Below, piece after piece: positions 44,101 through 54,556 of a DNA stretch of 64,000 nucleotides (its first letter is position 1; each line of letters begins with the position of its first letter). Origin of the DNA: Edaphochlamys debaryana (taxonomy: Eukaryota; Chlorophyta; Chlorophyceae; Chlamydomonadales); contig JAEHOE010000066.1 of assembly GCA_016858145.1 (NCBI GenBank), forward strand, positions 496,001 through 560,000, in the 5' to 3' direction. The translations under genes were made by a program, and so were the position numbers. Below the pieces are notes generated by a model. That model saw only the letters and a program-made list of their open reading frames with translations. It ran no database searches and was not told the DNA's origin.

Positions 44101-47000
44101 GGAGGGGAGGGGGTGGGGATGTGTGGCTTTGAGGGTGGGGGGTGGGAAGGGAATGTGGATGGGCGGAGCGGGCGAGAAGGAGGGAGACTCGTCAAGAGAG
44201 GGTTTGTGTGGCGCGCTGCGGTAAGGAGCACCGCTCATGCGCCCCCCTCTCACCCCCCCCCCTCCACCCCCTGTCAGGTGCGGACACAGAGCACTTCCCC
44301 ATGGTGAAGGAGGGGCTGGCCTACGCCTCCCCCAAGCTGGCCGAGGTGCTGTACGACAGCAACCACTGCCACCGGGTCACACCGGTGAGAGGCCGGGGGG
44401 AGCGGGTGGGGGCGGGAGGGGGAGGGAGGCGGACGAGTCGGCTGCGGCTGGGGGGCGTCTGGGGCTAGGGGCCACCTATGTAAGCGCCAGCTATGGGGGG
44501 GCAGTAGGGCCATCGGAAGGGGCGGGGAGGGTCAGGTCGTGGCGCCAGCCAGGGGGCGGCGGAGTGGATCTGCGAGGGACCCCCGGCCTGCTTAGCCTGC
44601 ACACAGTCAGACGGATTCGTGGGCACTGTTGCCGCTAGTTGCTCATCAAACGCCGTCGCCTTGCCCCCAGGCGTACGGCCCTTGCCCCCCTGAGGAGGAG
44701 TACCGGTACGGCAAGATCATCCGTACGGGCCTGGACAGGTTGGTGGTTGGCTGGGCGATCGGGTGTGCGTGTTGGAGGATCTAGCGAGATGCGGGCGCGA
44801 GTACCACAGGGTACACACCGAGACACATGTCTGCACATTTGAAGATTCGTGTCAGCACACACACACACCTCGCCCTCTTCCCCCCCCTTCCCCTTCCCCT
44901 CCCCCTTCCTCCCCGCCCCCAGCATCCTGCAGCGCTTCATGACCTCTGTGGAGGCTCTGGGGGCCAACAGCGCAGCCGAGGCGGCGGCGGGGCTGGGCAG
45001 CGGTGAGCGAGGGACCAGCTCGGGAAGGGGAGAGAGAACCACGCACGGCGGCACGAGGGGCTCCGCTCTGCCCTAGCTCTGAGCTTGCGCTGGCTATCCT
45101 TCACGCACTGACATCCCTCCGGGGCCCTTTCGCTTTTTTGGTTTCTTCTAACCCCGTCCTTCCCCCTTCCCCCCCACTGTCCCCTCCCCCCCCCAGCCCA
45201 TCTGGACTTTGTATACAACGTGGGGGTCGTGGTGAGCCGGAGGAGGGGGGGGACATGTAGGGGGGGTGAGCCTGTTGCCTAGCTTTATGGGATGCCTCCC
45301 CCTGTCACGTGGGAGCTGATGTACGGCACCTGCTGATGCCCTCCCCAGGTCCTGAGCCCCCCCTCTGTCCACCCTCCGTCCCCCCCCTCCCCCCCTGTCA
45401 GGACCTGATGGACGGCACCATAGAGCTCAAGATGGCGCACTTCGAGTACCTCACCCTGCTCTTTGATCGTGAGTGGCGGGGGGGGAAAGGTTGGGGGGAG
45501 TAGAGAGGGGGAGGGAGGGGGGGAGGGGGAAGAGATTGGCAAGGGCAAGGGGTGACCAGAGGCGGGGTGGCGAGGGTCAAGCCCTGGGGCGCATGGCAGG
45601 AGGCGGGTCCCTCGACCGGTGGAAGGGTGTGGAGGGGAAAGCAGGGGTGGACAGTCAAGGGGGAAGGAGTTTCCTGCCCAAACGTGATGCCCACTCTCAA
45701 GCCCCACCTCCCAGCAAGGCTTTACGGGTTGACACCCTTCTCCCCCCGCCTCCTCTCCCCCGCCCCCCTACCCCACCCCACACACAGGCATCATGCTTCT
45801 CCACATTGTGCTCTTCATCCTGCTGTGGGTCATATTCGCGGGCTTCCTGTTCCTGCTGCTGAACCCACTGATGAGGCGGGTGACGAAGGAGGTGCGTGCG
45901 TGTGCGTTGGGCGGGAGGGGGCCCGCGGGGACGACGTGGCTGGGCTGAGGAGGGCTCGGGTTGAGGGGGACACTTGATGCCTTGCCTCGCGACCCCACTT
46001 TGTTTTAAGGTTCCTTCCTTCTCGCACTCCCCTTTCTGCCTGCTCCAACCATCGTTATCGCAGCGCCGCCGCATCGCCGATTCCCACCGATTCCCGAAGA
46101 TACCTTGCTGGACCCTCCCTGATGAACCACTGTTTTCCCATGCCCATGCATGTTTGCACCCGTCCATCGCAGCGCCGCCGCATCGCCGAGCTCATGTCGC
46201 AGCTGCCCATGGAGCTGGACGTTGAGAAGCTGGTGGGCCGGGCCCTGGGCACCGCCGCCAACCCCAACGCGCCGCCGGGCGCCGCCGCCGGCGGCGGCGG
46301 CGGCGCGGCGGCGGAGGCGGGAGGCGGCGGCGGCAAGCCGGGGTCGCTGCTGGCGATCGGAGGCGGCGGGGCCGCGGCGGCAGACGAGGCGGCCGGTGGG
46401 CGGGGTGGGGTGGGGGCACGGGTGGGGGAGGGGGTCGGGGTTGTAGGGGCGTGGGTGGCTAGAGGGGGATGAGTGCGAAGGGACGGGCCTGGGGTGACGA
46501 GGGGTTGGGGAGGGGGCGGGGTGCGTGGCGCGCGCTGGGCGAGGTGGTTTGTACGACATCGGCTGCCACTGACGTGTCACTCTGATGTGCTGTGCGTTGC
46601 GTGCGGTGCAGGGGCCGCTGGGGGGCCGGACACCGCCCACAAGTGGAAGAACATCATACGGTGCGGGGTCGGGGGGCTGGAGGCGGGAAGGGGCGCGAAG
46701 GGGGCAGGGCGGTGGGTGAGGGGGGCCGACCGAAAGCTACGTACGGCGGGAGGTCGGGGCTCGCAAGGGCTAGTCAAGCTGCATCCCCTCACCCTCACCC
46801 CCCCTGCTTCGCTCCCTACCTTGCTCCATCCCCCAACTTCCCGCACCCCCCGCCACCGTATGTTGTGTCCCCCCCCCCCCGCGCGCCGACCAATGCCCTT
46901 CCCTCCGCCTCCCTGCCCCCCCCGCCCGATCCCCACCTCCCCCAGGCAAGCCAGCCAGGCCTCTCTGAAAGAGAAGAGAGCCTCCATGGGAGGGCAGTGA
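25984..47000 (+). CDS. TmcB-like (Tiny macrocysts B-type) multi-PAS membrane protein, 68 exons
   Basis: A single 21-kb gene. I traced 68 exons with matching phases, totalling 2,658 residues; exon coordinates are given in the five block entries below. Order of parts: a short variable N-terminus; seven or so membrane helices (residues about 87-417); a highly conserved cytosolic core ending in LVRLYGKFLETIKNDPWGAA; four or five PAS-like sensor repeats (about 658-1345); a long acidic/Ala-rich linker; and a second membrane module with at least four helices and a loop of about 170 residues between the first two (about 1899-2550). This is the architecture of the large TmcB-like family of green algae. 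PAS domains sense small molecules, redox or light and pass the signal to partners. The ligand and output are unknown, and no kinase or cyclase domain is present. Intron 15 starts with GC. ATG 25984 is preceded directly by an in-frame TAG, but exon 1 may contain a further intron. Confidence 0.85.
29307..31157 (+). other. TmcB-like gene, block 2: conserved cytosolic core (exons 14-20)
   Basis: Exons: 29307-29384, 29616-29688, 30003-30176, 30378-30430, 30609-30686, 30763-30841 and 30974-31157. This is the most conserved stretch of the protein: CCRVWRDRYCLEPDAVARAH, MFPGSAFMVLLHANFMIDVL, SRRIEDARKLSPSLMCRFIM, YVEYQRKQRMVVRLHREALQ and finally LYGKFLETIKNDPWGAAEYY. It is probably an all-helical, TPR-like platform linking the membrane module to the PAS repeats; that role is inferred. 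The intron after 29688 opens AAG|GCAAGC, a GC donor in perfect context. Confidence 0.85.
31974..32034 (+). repeat. 24-bp tandem repeat in TmcB-like intron 22
   Basis: A unit built of CTACCTGCTG, a CTG run and a C run is repeated about 2.6 times within the intron 31945-32191. It is repetitive C-rich intron sequence, probably a small variable-number repeat. Confidence 0.8.
35316..35380 (+). repeat. G-rich 10-bp tandem repeat in TmcB-like intron 32
   Basis: GTGGGGCGGG units repeat about six times in the intron 35230-35558. The four-G runs could form a G-quadruplex in the transcript or the non-template strand; that is a prediction from sequence only. Confidence 0.8.
38540..38650 (+). repeat. Minisatellite of about ten 11-bp units in TmcB-like intron 40
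   Basis: CAGGACCA followed by a three-base spacer (ACT, TCT or TGT) occurs ten times at exact 11-base spacing. The spacer changes once from TCT to TGT along the array, suggesting stepwise expansion. It lies in intron 38472-38885. Confidence 0.9.
38777..38903 (+). repeat. Duplicated acceptor plus exon start (exon 41 of TmcB-like gene)
   Basis: 38777-38805 and 38875-38903 are the same 29 bases with two mismatches. Each contains TATCCAA, an acceptor CAG and the first codons of exon 41 (GAMYQN). The upstream copy would read into a stop at 38850, so only the downstream copy gives an open frame. Confidence 0.85.
40092..47000 (+). other. TmcB-like gene, block 5: second membrane module and C-terminus (exons 44-68)
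   Basis: Exons: 40092-40250, 40425-40547, 40662-40742, 40975-41031, 41212-41247, 41430-41495, 41716-41760, 41987-42031, 42179-42243, 42399-42474, 42631-42678, 42767-42990, 43122-43199, 43442-43580, 43701-43805, 43916-44063, 44278-44384, 44671-44738, 44923-45002, 45197-45231, 45402-45468, 45788-45891, 46173-46395, 46612-46660 and 46946-47000. Membrane helices: IVTVLLLAAVHVVFFVLTL, VQIVFLVIEGAAISFMAAC, LLPFIAWSLLVISIYITAV and LLHIVLFILLWVIFAGFLF. A loop of about 170 residues lies between the first two. The terminal exons read ERRRIAELMSQLPMELDVEK, a Gly/Ala tract, and end in KEKRASMGGQ. Confidence 0.8.
46057..46189 (+). repeat. Duplicated acceptor plus exon start (exon 66 of TmcB-like gene)
   Basis: 24 bases at 46057-46080 recur perfectly at 46166-46189. 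Both hold ATCGCAG and the first codons RRRIA of exon 66. Using the upstream acceptor puts the rest of the exon out of frame. Confidence 0.9.
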
Positions 47001-48669
47001 GGGCGCGTGCGGTCCGACCTGGATTGCGGCCCAGAACTGGCGTAATTGGCGGGAGCCGGAGTGACAGGTGAACCGCGTCCGCGTTCGGTGCTGCCTCTAC
47101 GTATCGCGCCTGGAGAGATGGAGCGAGGCGTGCATGCAGCTGCAGCGATTGCCAACCGGCGTTTGCGCCATTTCGTCTGACATTCAACAACAGCAGCAAT
47201 CTCACTCGATCAATACCGTCCAATTTGGATTATTATTACCGTTTTGACCAGGTTTCTTTTACCATCCGCGTTGTTGCGCTGCATGCCTTGGGCGGCAGCT
47301 AGCATAGGGCCGGGAGGACAGGCCCTGAAGTGCGTGGGTGTGAGGATAGATCTTTACGGGAAGGGGCTTTTTGGGGGGTGAGCATTGCATTGTTCGGCGG
47401 GTGCGTTTCTACTGGCGTGCGCACTCAACCTTCATTTCCTAGAGCTGTGGCTTCTGCGCTTTCTCCTCAACCGTCACGGCTGAGGCGGCGGAATGAAGGA
47501 CCTAAGCGAGCAAGTACAACACCGACCTCTTTTGACGTACTGCATTCCTAAAGCTGGGTGTGAGCCCGGCTTGGTTGTACTGGCTTGATGCATTGCGCTC
47601 TTGTGCTGCGGGGGCACGGACCCAAGGGGACATAACGGGGGCAGGAGCGGCGTGTAGCTGCGGGAAAGCGCAGGGAATTGAGAACTTTGTGGCGGGTTCA
47701 TACACTTTGCATGCGTGCGCGCACGCCTCTAGACGCATGTGCTCCGCTTTGGTTTGTGCGCTTTGCGCTTGCCATCACGGGTGAGACGAGAGGGTCGTCT
47801 GGTTAACCAAGTCGTACGCGACAAACCCTTTTGAGAACTTCCCCATGGCTGAAGTGACTATGCACACATCAATCATCAAGCAGGCTTGCTGGTGCTTTGC
47901 TTCTATCTGGTGCTTGCTTGCATGCTTGCCTTGCACGCAGAGCGGTAGCAGTGGCTCCTCGGCTTGCAGTGGCCACTCTTCCAGCGCATGGCCTGCAGTG
48001 GCAGAGGCAGTCTTCTGCGGGGGATGGGGGCACACGAGGCGGGGAGCCGCCCCCGGCTCCTGCGCGCGGACCGGCGCGGGCCGCGCTCGGTGGCACTTGA
48101 AGTATGGCACTTTGTGGATGGCACTTGCCCACTTAATGCCCGCGCTAACCAAGCCCCGCTGGCGGCTGCAGTTGGCGGACCGTGGATTGTGAATAACGGG
48201 TTCCGTATGGGTGCATATTGATGGGCCGCCCTATCTGGCCTTGACGTTCTGGGAGGGAGTTTTGGGCGGAGCCCCCTAAGATTGTCCGTGCGCTGTGGGG
48301 CTCTGTGCTTCAGTGCGCGGCCCCGCTGCTGCCCGGAATCAAGTCGTTTGGGGCTCAGCCCTTTTCCCATGAGGAGGACAGACCCTTCTTGGGCATACGT
48401 GCTTATTTCGTAATAGCAGTATCTTTCTTCGCCTGCGAAGCTGCAGCTCACAGCTGCTTTGAGTGAGGATGCATGGTGCATTTGCACCTTCATTAGCCCC
48501 TTCGCCAGGGCCTGCGGCGGGCAGCAGGGGCGGCCCGCGCCTATCGACAGGGGTTCAGTCTTAATTGAATCTCTTTATGCCCTGGTTACATACCCGTGTG
48601 CTGTATGCACTCAAGAAGGGGAGCGGCGAGGGGGAGCGAGAAACGGGGACGAGGGCGAGGGGGCGAGGC

Positions 48670-48687
48670 GGGGGGGGGGGGGGGGGG
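48670..48687 (+). repeat. 18-base G homopolymer
   Basis: Uninterrupted G run about 950 bases upstream of the SLT start codon. Such runs are prone to slippage and to assembly error, so its length should be treated as approximate. Confidence 0.85.
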
Positions 48688-49549
48688 CACGAGGGCGCTG
48701 AAGCCAGGAGGGAGACGCGCCCGGCCGGGACGAATTACCTGCTCGTCCCACGCAAGGCCGAGCGCGTTTCTCGAGCTTTAGGCGTCTTGCCTCTTCTAGT
48801 GATGAGTCTCCTGCTTCACACCTTGGTGTGTGTCTGCGCGATCCCTTCGTGCCATGACCGGCGGGGGACGGTTAAGACGAAGGGGGGCCTAGAAGGGCCA
48901 AGTGCCTGCGCAGCAGCCCTTAATCGCCTTTCTCCTCCGCACATCCCGCCCTGCGTGCGGGTTGGAAGCGGACCGGGCCGGACCCGGCACACCCAACACA
49001 GCAGCTTGTGTTTACACACAGGCCCGTGAGCTTTCTCGGTAGGTGACGAGGCGCAAGGCGGGGCGCGGGGCGCGTGGTTGCGCTTCGGTGCCTGTGGAAG
49101 AAAGCGCGCCAGGGCCCGCCCGACCGAGCGCCACGCCTGACCGCTATGACGCCACTGACACTTCTGATTTCAATACCTGCTGTTCTTCGCGGCTCTGCGC
49201 ACGCAAAGATACGCGATATAGTACACTTCTGTTGGGGTACGGGTTTCGGCGCAATTGCGTAGGAGGGCTTCGCGCCGTCTTCACGCGTGGGCACTATTTT
49301 CTCCTCGCAGTGCTTCACATGCTGCACGGGTTGCTGTGACAGGTCGTCGGCTTAGTCGGTTTGTCCAGGACAAGAACAAACAGCAGTTGTGAGCGCGAAA
49401 GTCGCAGCAGGTCGCAGGTGCGCAAGTGCTTTGCGCTTCTTTCTCGCTCTGCTGAACAATCTCGTTCAAAGCCGCGATCCGCAGCTCGATCGCTTTGCGA
49501 GGCCGCGAGGCCACCCTGCGCCGGAGTCGTGCCCACGCACCCACCCGCA

Positions 49550-49577
49550 CCCCCCCCCCACCCCCCCCCCCCCCCCC
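49550..49577 (+). repeat. C tract (10 + 17 C) just upstream of the SLT start codon
   Basis: Ten C, one A, then seventeen C, ending in CAG about 60 bases before the start codon. It could lie in the 5' UTR, or be the pyrimidine tract of an intron within the 5' UTR, because it ends in CCCAG. Confidence 0.75.
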
Positions 49578-49642
49578 AGCGCAGATATCCCCCCCGGGGA
49601 GCGCCGCTCCCGCCACACACACACACACTCCTCGCCGCCACC

Positions 49643-52600
49643 ATGTCTTCGCCGCCAGGCATCGGCATGCCGCCGCCGCGGCTGCGGCCTCCGCCGCTAA
49701 TGCCGCCGTCCGGACTGGTGAGTGCACCGGAGCCGCGGTCATGTGGTCCCCGGTCTCGCGCCTCAGCCCACGCGTACGCCCTGCTCTCTGCGGCTGTGTA
49801 CGGACCTTCTCCCGCACCTCCCCGGCCCCGACTAGCTCTGTCCTGACTGCCCTCGCCCGCCGCCCCGCGCCGCCTTGCCGCGTGACAGGACTGGCGGGGC
49901 GGCGTCGTGATCGCATCCCTGGTGGCCGCTCTGGCGGGCATGGCGGGAGACTGGATCCCGCCCGACTGGACGTGAGTACGGCATCTAGATGCTGTAATGC
50001 TGTACTGCTTCGCTTCGCTCCGATCATCCGCCAACAGAGATGGCTGCGCTTGCATCGGGCTAGCGAGCCGGACCCCTCCGCCCCTGCCCCTACCCCTCTG
50101 TCCCTCCACGGACTCCTCCTTTCCCCCCTCCCCCCGAGTTTCATCATGCTGCCTCTCTACTCGTTCCACAATGCTCCCTCTGCTCCTGCCTCGTTCACCT
50201 TCCTCCACCTCCCCTCGCTCCCCCCCTCGCCTACCTCACCCCCTCCCCTCCCCCCCAGCTTCATTGCGCTGCTGTGCCTCTACTCGGTGACCGACATCGT
50301 GTCCATTCGCGAGGCGGCGCAGGGCTTCGGGAACACAGGCCTGCTCACCGTGGTCTTCCTGTGAGCCAGCGAGCGAGCGAGCGAGCGAGGATGAGGACGG
50401 GGACGGGGGCAGGCGACGGGCCTAGCTAGCGAGCTAGCGGGCTGCGGGGAGGGTGCAGGGCTTTGCAGGGTGTTGTTGGGTCTTGGTCTGATGATGAGCA
50501 GCCCGTCTGCAGCAGTGGGAGGGGAGATCGGCACTCGGGTACCCACTCGGGTACGTCTACCCTTGCGCCCCTGCGTCTTATCGACCCTGGCTTTCCTGCG
50601 TTGCAGCTATGTGGTCGCTGAGGGCATCAGCCAGACCGGAGGTGGGCAGGGGCCGGCACGCGCACAGGGGGGAACGGCAGAGGGTCGTGGCGGGGTCGGG
50701 GCTGGGGCTGTGCCACTCACCACAAGCAGGGATAGGAATACCTTGCTGACAGGGCAGCGGAGACTGCCGACGTGTGCTGCTCATGCGTCATTTCTGTACG
50801 GCCTTACCGCCGTACCGCCCCAACCGCCAACCGTCTGAACCGCCAACCGCAGGCCTGGAGCGAGTGATGAACAAGGTGCTCGGACGAACGAACTCTGTGT
50901 TCTGGGCTCAGGTGAGGCAGACGAGTGCGCGGAGGGGCTTCACTGGCTACTAGCCGCCCTGGCCGCGGGCGGGGCCACGGCGCTGCGAAGCGCTGGACCG
51001 AGGCAGACGGGCGCGGAGGCCGGGAAGCGGGCGGACCCCTGCCCCAGCCCCTGTCTCCTGCCCCTGCCTCCTGTAACGGTGTAATACCAGTAGCAGGGGA
51101 TACTAGATAGGGCACGGAAGGATAGATAGGCTGTGCAGAGGGACAGGGCTCAGTACAGAGGCTCAGTGCTGTCGGGGACCCGCGGGGCCGGGAGCGAGCG
51201 AGGCAAGCAGGTGCCTGCACAACAGCCGGCCTGCGCCGTCCCCACCCCCAAACCCCATCCCCCTGCCCCCCCTCCCCCCAACGCCATGCATGACAGGCCC
51301 GCATGATGCTCCCCGTGGCGGCGCTCTCCGCGTTCCTCAACAATACCCCCATCGTGGCGCTCATGATCCCCATCCTCATCGGCTGGAGCCGCAGGTGGGC
51401 CCGGGTGGGCATGGCTGCTGGGCCTGGGCCTGGGCTGGGCCTGGTCGGGCGGCTGCCCTGAGGGTTGCCTGGGGGCTGGCGGGCGCAGGGCCCCTCGGCC
51501 AGGGGTGGGGGCAGAGGTGGGGGGATGGGTAGGGTCGAGATCGAGCAGCCCCGCCAGCCAAGAGCCGCAGTCGATCACATACTCAGGCTTACAGGGGACA
51601 AAGCAATACAATACATTGCAGCGCATTGGAACAAAGATAAGCTTTGCTCCAGCAACCGTTTCTCAAGTTCTCCTTCCCTGAACTCCCGCTTCGGGGAAGG
51701 AGAACCCGAGGACTGGTTGCTGGAGCAAAGCTTGTCTCTGCTCTGGCGCTCTATGATCCTGACCTGTAAATCTGGATGTGTGCTCGACTGCGGCTCCTGC
51801 TTCGTGCCTATCTCAACGGAGGGAAGGAAGGCCAGGGCCGCCCGTGCCTTGGCTTGCTAACTGCCTCCCCCTCTTCCTCGCCCCCCCTCCCCCTCCCCCT
51901 CCCCCACTGTCAGGTGCTCCATCTCCCCCAAGAAGTTGCTCATCCCCCTGTCGTACGCCACCGTACTGGGCGGCACGTGCACGCTGCTGGGCACGTCCAC
52001 CAACCTGGTCGTGGCGGGGCTGCAGGTAGCTGCCGGTAGCTAGACAGATGGGCGAGCAAAGGTGACGCATGCATTAGTGCATTAATAAGGCGCAGGCGAC
52101 ACGTGCGTGCACATGCTCTCCCGGCGGCTTCCTGCCAGGGGATAGGCGAGCGCGGTCGTGGCAAGGCTGCAGATACGCGTATGTTCCTCCGGTGGCTACC
52201 CGCGGATTGAAGACATTGCAAGAGGTTCCCCACGTACACTGTGTGGGCCGCACTTGCTCACTGCGCCCTTCCCCGTTCCCCCCTGTCCTGCGGTCACGCA
52301 ACAGGCTGACTACTACGCCAAGAACCCTGGCGCGGAGGGCAAGCCGTTCGGGATCTTCGACATCACGCCGTACGGCATCCCGTACGGCGTGTGGGGGCTC
52401 GTCTACATCCTGCTCTTCTCGCAGGTAGGCAAGGCGTCCACCCACGGCAGCACGCCCGTTAACCTATTTGCAGGGCCGCCGCCCGCTAGCCCTCTCCCTG
52501 GGGGCCAGCGTCCCTTGACTCAAGGCTTGAGCCCCCCACCCCCACCCCTCTAAACCCTTTCGCTCGCTCACCCCACCTCCCGCAGTGGTTTCTGGCGGGC

Positions 52601-54556
52601 GAGGAGGGCGGCAAGCGGGGCGGCGGCAAGACTACGGACGACCTGCTCGTGGGTGAGTTGGCGGGGCACGATGGGTTGAGCGGGTACACGCAAGGGGGCA
52701 CGGCCACGTGAGGACCCTCCGCTTGAGGATCACGTAGCCCTGCGCAGCTATGTAGAACTAGCCATCAAAGGGAAGGTTATGTTGGAGGGGACAGAATGGT
52801 TTGGAGCCGGGAAGCATGTACATGCACACACCTGCAGCCAGGGCCCCCCCCCGCCCACCCCCCGCCACTGACTTGCACACGCACACCCTCGCTTTCTGAC
52901 AACCCCCCCCCCCCCCGGCCGCAGGCCTGCGCGTGCCTTCGGGGCCCCGCACACTGTCCGGCCCCCGCACCCTATCCGGCGGCGGACGCCCCGCATCCGG
53001 GCCCCCCGATGTCATTACAGCCGGCGGGGATGCCGGGACCGGCCCCGCCGTGGGCGGCGGGGTTCTGCTGGCCGGGCGCACGGTGGCGGAGGCGGGGCTG
53101 CGCGGGCTGGAGGGTCTGTTCCTTGTGGCCGTGTCGAGGGACGGAGAGGTGCGTTGTGTGGGGGGTGTCTGGGGGGTGGGCGTGGGGAGGGGAGGGGAGG
53201 GGCATGGGGAGGGGAGGGGCGTGCGGAGGGGAGGGAAGGGGATGGGAGGGGAAGGGGTAGGAGGCTGGCCAGGGGTGCAGGTGCGGTGGGACGGGGGGCT
53301 GAGAGCGGCAGCGGCAGCGGCAGTGGGTATAGGGCAGAAGGAGGGGTTGGGTGTCCGGTGGTGCCCGCAGTACCCGGTGGGTGTGACGGGGCGCATCGAG
53401 GTGCCCTCCCCTCTATTTTTTGGCGGTCCCCGCTTGCTCAGCCTCCCCTCCATCCGACTCTCCCCCATCTCCCCGTTGCCCCTGCTCCCCCTGGCCCCTG
53501 ACAGGTCACACACGCAGTGGGACGAGACTTCGTACTGGCAGCCGGCGACGTGCTGCTCTTCGCGGGCGACATGAGCAAGGCGCGTGCCGTACATGCTGTG
53601 CTGTGTGCTGTGCTGTGTCGTGCCGTTCTGTGCCGTTGCTGTCCTGCGCGGTTGCAACGTCACGTCACCTCACCTGCCTACCGTATGCGCTGCTGTACCC
53701 GGCGTGGTGTCTCGAGGCGGGCGGGACTGTGCCGTCGCGAGGGCAAGGGAGCGTAAATCGTTGGCCCCCAACTCCGCCACGCCAGTAGTAACCCTCGCTC
53801 ACGGTGCCCCACCCAACCCCAACCCCCACCCTCCCTTCCCCTCCCCCGCAGGTTGCGGCCACCGCCCGCCAGTTCGGACTCGATCTGGTCACGTCCGAGA
53901 CGGAGGAGGGCGCCGCAGGAATTGAGCTGACGTCAGCATCGCACGCACCGTACGGCACACTGGACCGTACGGCATCCGGCCGGTCCACTGGCGGCGCCGC
54001 CACCGTTGAGATCGCCGCCAGCGCCGTCACCAGTGCCGTCGCCGGTGCGGAGGGCTTGCGCAGCCGCCCCGGAGCCGCCGCCGGCGGTGGTGGCGCCGTC
54101 GTCGTCGGCGGCGGCGCTGGTTTTGCCGTACAGGAGCACGGTAACCCGCTGTACACCTCTTCGATGCCCCACCCGGGCCACCCCAATCTCGAGGGTGGGT
54201 GCTCGCCCTGTTCGAATGGGGTGCTCGCCCTCCACGCCCGCCTCACCTTCCAACATCGTGCCTTGAAACAATCCCGGACACACCAGTTCACCAGCACACG
54301 CACGCACGCGCCCCTTTGTCCCACTGTCCCGCCAGCAAACGCAACGCAACGCCCCTCACCACCCCCCTCAGGTCTTCGCCGTGTGGCGGCTGAGGACATG
54401 CACCTCTCGGTCACATCGGGCACCGGCGGCGGTGCCACCCCCACGGGGGCCGCGGGCAGCCAGCGGCAGCGCTCGGGGCCCCCGGGCGGCGGCGGGGGGG
54501 CGAGGTTCAGTTCGGAGCTGCGTCGCGGCACTGGCGGAGGCGCCGGGGAGCTGGGG
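49643..54556 (+). other. SLT gene, block 1: N-terminal membrane half, RCK 1 and insertion (exons 1-13)
   Basis: Exons: 49643-49717, 49889-49971, 50259-50360, 50607-50641, 50853-50911, 51297-51394, 51914-52025, 52305-52424, 52586-52652, 52925-53148, 53505-53579, 53852-54194 and 54372-54556. The first 25 residues are Pro-rich. The NNTP and GTSTN motifs (exons 6-7) form the first half of the substrate/ion site in this superfamily. RCK 1 covers about residues 285-365 ([20 protein letters not shown], then [18 protein letters not shown]). Exons 12-13 then add Ala/Gly/Ser/Arg-rich sequence not expected in the family. Exon 13's donor is one of several possible in a G-rich stretch, so that boundary is less secure. 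Confidence 0.75.

Larger units (their letters stand above)
47001..49642. other. Intergenic: 3' flank of TmcB-like gene and upstream of SLT gene
   Basis: 2.6 kb with no supportable exon chain or RNA gene. It contains an 18-base G run (48670-48687) and a long C tract next to the SLT start. I found no plus-strand TGTAA here, so the TmcB-like poly(A) signal is not located. Confidence 0.6.

Noticed and set aside
46063..46172. Upstream acceptor as the real start of TmcB-like exon 66
   Set aside because: It puts the conserved ELMSQLPMELD sequence out of frame and meets a stop.
48565..49029. 154-residue plus-strand open frame near the G run
   Set aside because: Arg/Gly-rich sequence with no splice partners or homology signs; sits in intergenic G-rich DNA.
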